From: Dicaeum eximium
Lineage: Eukaryota > Chordata > Aves > Passeriformes > Dicaeidae
Reading direction: 5' to 3'
Assembly (NCBI GenBank): GCA_013396995.1
Contig: VWZP01008283.1
Span: 911,703 to 975,702 of the forward strand
DNA length: 64,000 bases
The notes under the pieces are model-generated. The model saw only the letters and a program-made list of their open reading frames with translations, did not search any database and had not been told where the DNA came from. The first letter of the stretch is position 1. Each line of letters opens with the position of its first letter. Shown here piece by piece: positions 1 to 11,034 of the stretch. Both the position numbers and the translations under genes were made by a program.

Positions 1-290
1 GGCCCCCGCCGCGCCGCCCTCCCGCCGCCCCCGACGGGGCGGGACGGCACCGACACGGCCCGGGGTCGGCCCCCGGCTGCCGGAGCGGGCTGGGCTGCGC
101 CCCTTGCCTGCCCCGGAGGGGGTTTGTGCCCGGCTGCGAGCGCTGCGCGCCGCGGGGGTCTCCCGTGGGAGCGCCTGGATGCGCTGCGGGCGGGTCCGTC
201 CGGCAGGTGGACGGTCCGGAGCTCCTGGGGCCGGGGAGGGAGGGGAAACATCCCTGTTCGACTTCGTGGCTTTTCCTTCTATTTTCCTTC
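1..290. promoter_or_regulatory. CpG-island edge, plausibly the 5' flank of ADAMTS1
   Basis: The first 240 bases are extremely GC- and CpG-rich, in sharp contrast to the AT-rich DNA after 290. No ATG occurs on the minus strand in the first 240 bases, so no minus-strand coding start is visible. In vertebrates I know of, ADAMTS1 lies downstream of ADAMTS5 on the same strand, so its promoter and first exon would be expected at or just beyond this edge. The gene identity is inferred from synteny, not read from sequence. Confidence 0.45.
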
Positions 291-302
291 CCTTTTTTTT
301 TT

Positions 303-335
<33 letters not shown>

Positions 336-380
336 CCCCCCTTTTCCCCNNTAATTTTTAATCCCCCCTTTTCCCAAGCA
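289..380. repeat. Poly-T tract and an unresolved contig join
   Basis: A run of about 45 mostly T bases (289-333) is followed by C-rich sequence, two N bases at 350-351, then a second copy of the same TCCCCCCTTTTCCC block. The duplicated block on both sides of the N bases suggests two unmerged contig ends rather than a true duplication. Confidence 0.7.
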
Positions 381-3300
381 ATTCCTGCCCTTTCTCGGCC
401 TTAATAGCTGCAGTCGGTCATGCACCTGTACTTCTGAGAAATGGTTCCTTTCCAATCACTTACACAGAGCCGTTTGCGTAGGTGCAGCCAATATTTTGCT
501 TTGAAGCCATAACCCAAGCATGGTGGTGCTGCTAATCCCCTTAATTCTTTATGTGCACAGCCCCAGCTTTCTGCTTCTGGAGGCCTTTTTGGAGGAGGAG
601 GGCAAAGAAGTGGTGAGTAAATGTGTGAATAAAAACAGAATGTGTGTACCTGTTGGTGACAACTAATGGGCTTCCCAATTCAACAAAGATGCTTCTGTGT
701 CTGTCAACACATGATTTAATAAAAGTATGAAACTCGGGGGCTGAAAACAGAAGGAGCAAAACCTTCGGGATAGGGCAAATGTTTCTAAAATTTTATGTAC
801 CCACTGTTTCCTTGGGATGGAGCGTCCCATTTATGCCACTAAATCTAATAACCCTAAGGCCTTTCTTCCTAATTTAAACCATGTCAGACAAACTTGGAAC
901 CACATGTGTGTGTCAATAGCACAGTCTGGCTGCCTGCTAAGTTCTGACAATGCATCCGTTTCCCATGGCGTTCTGTAAATCTCCCAAGTTTAGAATTGCG
1001 CATTGTTCGAAGTTGTGCAAAGAAACCCAGGAAAAGATGAACCCAGTTCTGCAGCTACTTGCTCAGCAAAAGTGCTCTTGTCCCACAGAGTGATGAGCAA
1101 AATCAGAAGTAGGCCTCAAATGTGGGATTTTCTTTGGGACACAGCAGGAAATGCTGGATTGACTTCCAGAGGCTGTGACTGCTGCCCATTAAAAATACAT
1201 CAGCAGCAGAAAAATCCATTCAGTTGTGACTAATTTTTCACTTGAGTTGGAAATGTGTGTCAATCTCTACCCTTACCTTTGAGGTCTGTGTGTGCCCAGC
1301 TCTGCTGTGCTTTTTCTAGGATAGAATGCAACAAAGGTACCGCTCATTCATGATGTTAATTAATTTGGTGCTGCACTTGATACCTAATTTAGGAAATTAC
1401 CAGTTTAAAAGCCTGGAAATAGAAACATGGAATTGAAAGGAAAGCGTCTTCGTAATTTGTTTTTGAACTCGCATTGGTTCAAGATAGAGACCCTTGCAAA
1501 TATATATGAATTAAAAATATGAAAATCTCCTTGTCTGTTGGCATAATCAATGTCACTCATAGATCAGCAGGGACCAGAGCCAGGCCACAAAGGTGTGTCC
1601 ACCCAGCTGCCAGATGCACCTTTGGTTTTGCTGCTGTTTTTTGATGTTAATTCCCTGTTTTGAGAAGATCCTGACCACCTTAAAACAGCTTTTTCAGGCT
1701 GAAAAGTCTTTTCCATTTTCCACCAGGTGGCACTCGCCTATAAAAAATTATTATTGGAGCTTTTCCTAGTTCATCTCCTCGCTTTCCTGGTGGAAAGGCT
1801 TACATTTTAGCAGGGAGCTTTGCAGTTCCCTGATTAGGAGAGAAGTTTTCCTGGCCTTTATGTAACACCCAGGGAAGTGTTTGAGCAAAGAACTCAACTG
1901 TTCTGTTGCACTACCTGAACACAAATCGTGTTGGAAAGGAACTTTTACAACAGGTTTGCTGCTTGTCACACCTGGATCACCTTGTACGTGCTTGAATTGC
2001 TTCCTGTGATCACTCCCTGTGAGTTTAGCTGGATTATTCAGGGCACTGAAACCTCTTGTTTCAAAAATATATGTATTTTTAATCTGTATTGTACCAAATC
2101 TGTGCCAGCTCCAATGACAGTTTGTGTGAATCAAGGCTTAGAAAGAAACACACTGACCTTTCTCAGGATTTCACTTAGATAAAGACCCAGAAAAGGCATA
2201 AAATTGGTCTTTTAAAAAGAAATTTCTAGTGCTTGGAGGAAGAAACTAAACCCTGTTAGGAGTACAGGACAGCATAATGCCAAGTAAGCCACCAGATAGC
2301 GCCACCACATCATCGTTTTTGGGTCAGATCATCATTTTTGCTCTGCAAGAACAGTTTTTATGGCTCAGACCCAAGCGCTGTCGGCCTCTGAGCGGGATTA
2401 ACAATGCTGAAGCTTTAATTTCTTCACCACTCTTTGCAATAATGGCTGCTTCCAAAATTAAAGAAAAAAAAAAAGCAATACAAACAGCCACCCCAACCTT
2501 ATTTGTTTCAATGCTGCAGAGTGATTGCTTATTTTAAAAACTGTTAAAATTAAATTCGAATTAAAACAGCAGATGGCACATGAGGCCCATTGAATAGGGG
2601 ATAAAAGACCTGATGCTGTTGAAAAAGTCCTCTGAAAAACACTTCCAAGATTACTTCTGGAGATTGTTTCTCTATGATGTCTTTGTGTTATGCATGATTA
2701 ATTTATGTATTTCCATTTATTGTTAATTTTGAGGTTATTAACCATTGGGGTTTTTTTAGTAGGATAAGAGGGTTAAGAGAGAAACCCTCTAATTTTGCCT
2801 GTTTTGATAATCAGCAGAAATGGGAAAAAGCAAAACAATGTCCATCATCACTTTAAGGAGAAGTACACATTTTTATTTTGGAGGAGAATCATGGGGTTTA
2901 ACGTGGTGATGCTTTTCTCTGTAATTTCTGCTTTTACATTACTGATTATCAACGTTGCTTTTAAAAAAATAGATGCAGAAATTTTGGCAGCCTCCAAATT
3001 TTGTTGCTAAATAGCCCATGTAGGCCTGTGTGCACTCAAAATGAGCTGCTCCCAATTCTTTCTACTTTCCTTTATAAACTTTTATCAAAATGGGATTCAG
3101 CAGGAACTTGGACTGACACGTCTGGCTGTGTGAGTCAAATATTTTGCTATTTAAAAAGAAGGAGGTTTGCATGAGGATGTGAATTCAGACCTGTCCATAT
3201 ACCACATAAATCCACAATAAATGATTTAAAAGACTGTTGAGGTCTGACTTTGTGTCTCACTTTCTGGTAGTAGAAGTATTCCCACTGAAGAATTTGTGCC

Positions 3301-6300
3301 ACCATCTAAATTTCTTGTGAACAGCTGACCTAAATATGAATTTTCATGGTGAGAACAACTGCCAGGGATCAAATAAAAGCAATCAGGCAAAACAAAATGC
3401 TGCATTATGGCATGTCTGCTTTAAAAGTGTTTCAGAAGTTAAATATAGCTTTAACAATGGCTCCAAAGTCCCTTGGCAAATGGCAAGGAGCACATTCATA
3501 GTCCCCTGAGCTCCACTGACATTTGATATTTTTATCACACTGGGATTTCAACAGATCTCTCACTTTCTCCTGTGCTATGGACAGAGGATTTCACAAGCAC
3601 TGCAAGACATGATGCAGTCTCCATGGAATTCCTCCTAATGAAAATTCATCCCTGCACCTATTAATAGATTTTTACCTTTGAGATTTCTGTGTGTGATGCC
3701 ACACTCATTCCAAAGCCACTGTCCAGTAAGATTTCCACGCTGTCCTGGATGTGCTGGTCATTCTTTCTGACCAGAGCCCATATAATGCTGATACACCTTA
3801 TAAAAAGTGTCAAGAAATTTGAACATTAGCAGCAAACATTTTCAGTGGAGTTAAATATCAGTTCCCTCACCCTGGCTCATCCCCTCTTCCCCCACCCTTC
3901 CTCCCTGTTGTGCTGGATAATCAAAAGTTAATTGGCAGTGAGTGTCTTTAACAAAGGGCACAAACCTTTAAGGAAAGTGATTAACCACTCTCCACTCTCC
4001 GAAAAATTTATATACATGCTTAGACTCCTTTAATCCATGCTTTGCTCAGAGCTTGGATGGGCTTTCCGCTTCATTTTTAGGGATGGGGCTCAAATGAGCA
4101 ACTCACTGCCAGTAATGAGTATCTCCCAAAATCCCCTAGCGAGGCTTACCCTTCTTTAACAGGTAAAAACCTGAGGTACAAAGTGATTTAGCAATTTCTT
4201 AGCAATAAGACAAAATACCTTTGTTACATCAGTGCTATTCTTAGACATTTGCAGAACCTGTAGCTCTGCCATAATTTTCAGGGCAGGGCTCCTGATGTTG
4301 CTGATTGGTTCTTGCTTTTTGGCAAATTTTATGCACATTTTGAACAGGACATGGGATGGTTACCTCTTGGGGTTTTTTTCTGCTGTCAATCCCCCTTGTT
4401 TCCTAATGTTAGGCTTTAATTTCAGATTGAGTTTTGCTTCTCTTTTAATGTTGGGGATGAAGTGAATGGGAAATCTTCGTTTGCCATCAGGTAGAAGGGC
4501 ATGTCAGTCTGTAAGGCTTGTTTAGGTGTCTTGGGATGGAACAAACTCCAAAAAGGTCTCCCTAAATCCTGGATTTAGGTCTCCCTAAATCCACATCATT
4601 TCTCTGTGCCATCTCTGTTTTAATCACAAGGTCAGCTGAACTGGAGGCAAGACATCATCACATAATTTGGCTGACACACTGAGATGCCTAATATTTCCAT
4701 TTTATCAATGAAATGAGAGAAATAAAAGGGTGTAACACTGATCTTAGACTAAGAACTGTAGGGTATCATGATGGGCTGGATGTCAGCGGATCCCTCATTC
4801 CTCCTCAGCAGAACAGGAGGAGGAAGGTTCGACCTCTCTGGTCGTGTCTCCCTGGCTGAGCTCAGGGAGTCCCTTGGCACAAAACTTCTCTTGCACCTCT
4901 GCAAATCCCCCTGTTAATACCTCCCCACCAGGAGCAGCCCCTCTGCAGCAATGGGACATGGAGCCAGGGCACAAAATGGGAACAAAGGGGACTCAGCAGA
5001 CACGTAGGCCCCGCTCCTGGGACTATTTATAGTCAGGCTTAACTCCCAGCATCGTGCTAACCCCTGACAGGATCGAGAGCTTCATAAAAACTTGGCTGAA
5101 ATGCATTGTTTACAAATGGTATGGAGAGGAAGCATGTGCAGTGTCTTCTCCAAGAAGTGAAGTTTTTCAAACAAAACACGCATCCGTCCCCCAGGTCAGT
5201 TTATCCCACAGACACAGCAGGAAATAAACAGACAATAGTAAACCAAGGCGAACCAAATTTGTATTTTCACTCTTGTTGCTCTTAGGTCTTCTGAAAGAAA
5301 CATTGTGGCTGCGTAGGATCAAACATCAAAAAGTCGATTTACAAAACGTGTAACTTCCATTCAATATCACTCAATTTCTCCTCTTGCTTTGTAATGCAAA
5401 GGCCTTGCTGTCATGGAGGAGAGGGAAGGGGTAAAATAGGCATGGGGAAAGCTTTTCCCAGTATTATTCTACCTAACAGTTAGTCTCAGTATTTTGACTC
5501 ATTCTCTCGTAGTTGTTTTCCACCTTCGGTTTAATCAGAGGATTGTAAGTTCTAATTCCAAATATATTTAGATATGCTGCTAAGATATTGCAGGCAGAAA
5601 GATGCAGCATGGTTTCACATGGGACATTTTTTATCAGAATAATTAATTTAATTGCCTGCACAAGCTCAGCCATCCTTAATGACCATAAGATGGACATGAC
5701 TGGAAGGTGGACACCATGTCCCCTTCCCCGCTGGCATTGCCCTCTCCTGCCGGGAATGAGGCCTGGCTCTGGTGCCCAGTTTGGTCCGTGGGGAACACAG
5801 CTGAGGCAACCCCAAATTCTTTGGGTTGCAGCTGGCTCTGGCTGCCAGCTGCACGCTGGGCAGAGGGACATCTGCATGTCCCTGGGGAAATGCAAGTGGG
5901 GGCAGAGGACACGGAGTCCTCTTTGTGGCTGATCCGGGCTGGTTTGGGCTCGGGGGAGCTGCTGGGTGAGGTCCTGTGGCTGCTGATGGGCTCAGCCTCA
6001 GGGGTGCACTGGCAGGAGCAGGGCTGGTCCCCATCAAGTGTGGGATTTAACCAGGGATATGGACTGGAGGAGACTTCTTGGACTTCTGAGGCTGACAATT
6101 ATTCCAATTATTCCAATAACCATTTTGCTTGTGTGTTATGTGTCTTCCAAGCTATCTATGGAAGCCCCTTCCCTGAGACCTCCAAGGTCCCAGAGCAGAT
6201 CAAGACAATTTCCAAGCTTCCCTCACCCACTTTTCCTTTCTTGATTATTTATAAATCTCACAAGCTGTTGCTCAACACCATTTATGAACTGAGTGTGGCA

Positions 6301-9300
6301 TAAAAATCCCAGCTCCAGTGCAAATATGCACAGCTGTCACATAGAGCACACTTTTTAAAACCAAAGCATCATCAGGTATTTTAGCAAACAGGTAAAAATT
6401 TTCCACTTTATAAAAACATACATTTATATAATTGTAGTGATGCCAGCTGAGCTGGCTTTGCTTTATATGGTAAATATACCATCTAAAATAGGTTGTGCAA
6501 AGAAATTGCTAATAAGGCAGAAAAGTGAATCCAAATTTAACTGAGAGGGCCCTGCCAGCTTTGCAATTTGGATTTCAAAGCTCTCCAAGAAAAATATTCT
6601 CTTTTTACCTCCTCAAAAGGATCCAAACTCAAACACGGTGTCGGAAACAAATTGAAAAGCTATAAACACTCCAGCTATGACATCAGACACTCAGAAACTG
6701 CAAGAAGTGACAACATTAACTCGTGCTTCAGGGAGGGCACATGTGCAGATGTGTTTTCCAGCAGGAGGGATGGAGACAGAGAGCTGCAAAATCGAATTTG
6801 ATGAATTTCAGGACTGAATTACGTGTATCTACCTCCTAGCCCAGTAGAGGAAAGGATGCACTGGTGAAAGAAGCAGCTTCCAGACCCGTGTTCCTAAAAT
6901 GCTGCAAAACCACCCGTGCATAAACTCTCTGCCTGAGCTTGTTTCAACATCCAAACAAATTTGTGAGCAGTTTTGATTATCCAAGAGTGGGGGAATGCAA
7001 ACCTTCTGACATGTCCAGAAAGCCTCCAACAAGCACTTGGAGCAGGAAGCACTGCCTGGGGAACATTACCACACAGAGATAAGTTTAATTACAGACATCA
7101 GCATTTTGCTGGAGAGGCTGCCTTGTCCAAAATTTTGCTCTGCATGTCATTTCAACCCTCACAGATAGCACAAAAAGGATCAGCTGGTGTTCTAGACTCC
7201 AGGGCCAAGTGCTGTAAATAAATGCTGCTCCACACATGAGTAATTCCTTTGGCTCTGTGTGTGCTGCCTCTGGGTCAGGGAAAACAGGACAAACCCTGAC
7301 CTGCTCTTTGTGCTCTTAAGGGGCACCAAGGCCCAGCTACCTCCAAGCCCTGTGCTCTCCCCACCAGGTGAAATTAGGCTTTGCTGTGGGAAGTGTTTCA
7401 TTTGTCCAGGAGTTGGGATAGAAAGCCCTCTCATCCCATTAAGGCAAAAGGAAAACATTACCTATTTCAGTACACTCAATTTCTTTTTGCCTAAGGTGGT
7501 ATTAATTAACCACCAACCTTTTCAAAGGGACATTGTAATCTAATCCTATTTTAAAACCTATTAAAGCCATTGGTTTGTGACTATGTTTTCTAATTATCAT
7601 GTACCAGGTACCATGAGAGCAATATTTTATATACACTTTTAATTCCACGTTGTCAGAGCAGGTGTTAAGTTGGAGTTTTGAATGCTTGGGTTTTGTGTGG
7701 ATTTGACATAGATCTACTTTTAGGGCTAGCAAAGAATATTGAATAAAGACAGAAGAGAAACAATTACATTAGTGAGTTTATTGTCGGTCTTACGTTGCGA
7801 GGCAGGAGAAGGAAATCTGGTGCTATAGGGTGTGACTGAATACATGGATAATTATCTTACAAAATAGCATGAACATTGGCCAAAGCTGGAAAAAACCCAG
7901 TGTTTCTAAATAGGAAAATATTTTGCTGCTGGGGATTTGGGGATTTGTGTGCTAAGAAAGGGCTGGAACATGGAAACACTCTCAGCAATTCCTGCTCCCA
8001 TTGAGGTATTGTCATCCCCACACTCTCTAGAAACGAGTAACATATGGCTTCCTAGGCACAGAAATGGTGGCAAATCTAGAATTGCTTTGATTAAGCTGTT
8101 CTGTAGTATTAGGACCACCCAAAAGATGGCACTAAACAGCCTTTAGTCCTGCTCACAGGCACACACACCAAATTTGCCAATAATACTCAGAAATAGCTTG
8201 CTAGCTTCGTTCTGTAATTTTGTGTGTAAAAGTAGGAATCATTTTAGATAATTCTATGTTAGACCAACAGGAAAACTGGGGAGACTTTTATGTAAGCAGG
8301 TAAACTTTGCACTGTAAATATGACTTTCGTGGGCCCACATGAAAGCATTCATGTTTTTGTAAACATGACAATGTGACATTTGGCGAGCTGTGAAAATGGG
8401 TTAGAATTACCCAGGAGTTAGGCACTGCACTTAAAATATTTGTTTCTTTAGAAGCTGTACATTGACCTTTATAAATCTGTGGCTATTGGGCCCAAGGTAT
8501 TTTTATTCATGTGGGTGCAATGTGGAGCCATCCCACCAAAGGCCGTGGAACTACATGGAATGACAAGCGTTAGCAAGGGGCTGAGTGTCACTACATTTTA
8601 ATGGGTCGGGCTGATTATTTTGATTTTTAAATTAGCTTATTTTCTGCAATAGGAAGGACAAGACATGTTTTTGCTAGTCATTTCTCATTTTATGATGTAA
8701 TAGTTGAAGGAGGAAAAAAAATCCTTTCATATTTATAACTTCTAAGAACTCAGAAGTGGCCTCTAATTTATACTAAACCATAAAGATGAGAGTGTTCACA
8801 GAAAATGCTAGAGGAGGAATCCTCACATCCTGTGGGAGTAATTTTCTACAATTACTTCAGTTTCATGATTTTAATCAAATACATGTTAATAATAAACGGT
8901 ACAAATGAAAGAACACTGAGCACCACCTTTGCTTGGAGCAGAAATCATTTGGGTAGCAAAAGAAGTTGAGAGATCCAACACCTTCCACAAATATTTGCCT
9001 CCCCTTTTTATGAAGCTCCTCTTTTGAATGTGGTTGCCTGTAAAGCTACAGCTAAAGTAGGAGGATAAAAAGAAGCTTCCCAGGAACCAGACACAAAAAT
9101 TTGCACCAGTTGCTCCAAAGCTTGTCCCCTCCGTGAGTTCACTAATTCGCTTACTTCTGCTTTTCTTACTGCCTAACTATTTGGTTATAATCAAAATAAG
9201 ATGTTTGGATGTTGGGGTTTTCTTCAGGGAACGGGCTGGAGCACATTCAAGAGAACTGAGTGCCACCTGCAGAAAAACTACACAGACATGCAAGCAGCAG

Positions 9301-10807
9301 CTAGTTTATTAACCATAAAGTCAAGTTTATTCACCATGGAGTAAAGAAGGCAAAAGAGGAGAGATAGTGGAAGTTCCACACACAGCAAAGGGGCGAGGAG
9401 CTGGGTTCCCTTTGTGCTGGTAGCACAGCAACAGGAGTTCCTCACCCAGAGATTCTGCACAATGCAGAGCAGTCAAAGCCTCTGTGTATTTCATGGACAC
9501 ATTTTGGATCTCACAGTCTCAGCTCCTTGAAGCTAAAGGCTTGCCAGCATTGGATGTGCAATAGGGATACTGAGTTCTAATAACCACTGCAAATATGTAA
9601 TTCAATAATTGACTCTAAAAGCTCTGTAGTTACAATTTTGATGTTGCGTATCAAGGCCAAGTGAAGCAAATACTTGTGCATCTCTCCAAGGCCTTCCTAA
9701 TTTGATTTTAAACAATTTCATATTTTAATTTTAAAAAATCTGAAAATAAGTCACAGCATAAAATTAGGTCACTCTGCAGGAATATATTTTGGGCAGGGGA
9801 AGGTGAGCAAAGCATTTTTCTGACAATCCTTGCAACCTTCACATTCTGAGGAGATTTGAATGCACTGCAGATATTTTCTATAGCAGAGAGGAGGTACAGG
9901 TTTCTTACTCTGGGCTTGAAGATAACTTTGCAGTGAAGTAAGAGCTGGAGGACATCAAGGGGAGGGATGATAGGGAGGGAGAGAGGCTGAATTGGAACAT
10001 TACTAATTCTCACAATGGTAGCTCAGTGAAAAAAAATGCTGCAGAACAAACCTGCCTTCATCCAGTCAATTTTTGGAAAGAATTGTGGCCACTTGGAACT
10101 GAGTTCTTACTTGAAAACTCTTTGGAAACAGGACACTGCTCCCAAGCACTTTGAGCCCTTTGAGACCTGGAATGAGATTCATCTCACTCAGCCTCAGACA
10201 TCTGCATCTGAACCCCCTGTCCCTTTGTCACTGGAAAGGAACACACATTTGGAATGTGCAATCCAGCTGACCCACTACGGACATCCACTGCAGGCTGAAA
10301 AGAAGAGCAGTCAGTGAAGTTCCCGTTCTCTCCCTGCTGAATCCAAAAAGCACCTATAAACACTGTTCAGAGGCACATCCAGAACTCCTAAGAGAAATCC
10401 CTTCCCCAGTGTCAAAATATTTCTTTTTAGGTTCTTGAAAGTCCATTAAGCAGTTGCAACAATTTTATATAGTTAGGCTTTAAAAAATAAATAAATAAGA
10501 GGAGCAGTGTAATGCAGCTTTGGCAGACAGCATGCCACTGGAATAAATTATGACAGCAGTGTTTGTCTTCATAGATCTACTCCCAGAAAAGTCAGCCATT
10601 GTTCCATAATGCAGCCTGTAGAGCAGTCTGAGCCCAGGGATGGATTTGTCTGGTCAAAGGGAGATGCATTTTCCATCTAGAAGGACATAGACCACTGGGG
10701 AGAAGGAAGAGCCTGTGGGGCACTGTTCATCTGATCCTAAGGTCGGGGGCAAAAGCCACAAGCATTGTACCTCTTAGGTGCCTGCTTTTCAGTCCTGCTT
10801 GATATCT
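381..10807. other. Intergenic AT-rich DNA, no gene seen
   Basis: No ORF here has recognisable protein similarity or a coherent exon structure; the longest reading frames are under 200 codons with random-looking composition. Items of note inside are a possible conserved element (about 2277-2460), a small hairpin with direct repeats (4554-4592), another candidate conserved stretch (about 8310-8530) and an LTR-like fragment (about 9240-9475). Confidence 0.7.
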
Positions 10808-11034
10808 GCAGCCCTGTTTAATAGCTTTATTGATGATCTGGATGAGGGGATCGAGTGCAGCCTCAGTCAGCTGCAGAAGCAGCCAAGTTGGGCAGTTCTG
10901 GGCCTCGCACTGCAAGAAGGACATGAAGGGGCCGGAGCATGTCCAAGGCAGGGAATGGAGCTGGGAAGGNACACAGCTTGGCCTCTATGGCCTTGGAGGT
11001 CTTTTCCAGCCTCAGTGACTCTGTGATTCTCTGT
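10808..11034 (+). mobile_element. CR1 LINE fragment, internally deleted
   Basis: The plus strand encodes a damaged but recognisable piece of CR1 reverse transcriptase (FIDDLDEGIECSLSQ), jumps to a downstream RT segment (QFWASHCKKDMKGPEHVQ), and then to the CR1 3' end (GGTCTTTTCCAGCCTCAGTG, then CTGTGATTCT). Two internal deletions therefore join three parts of the element. It is old, truncated and inactive. A single N lies at 10970. Confidence 0.85.

Noticed and set aside
4690..4740. MIR-like TTTCCATTTTATCAATGAAA stretch
   Set aside because: Only a short AT-rich match with no neighbouring MIR blocks in the right order.
4825..4840. GGTTCGACCTC, like the B box of a tRNA gene
   Set aside because: It departs from the B-box consensus at the end, and no cloverleaf or A box can be formed upstream.
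5707..6303. A 198-codon plus-strand ORF rich in Trp, Ser and Gly
   Set aside because: No recognisable domain, no splice or promoter context, and competing overlapping ORFs in other frames; compatible with chance.
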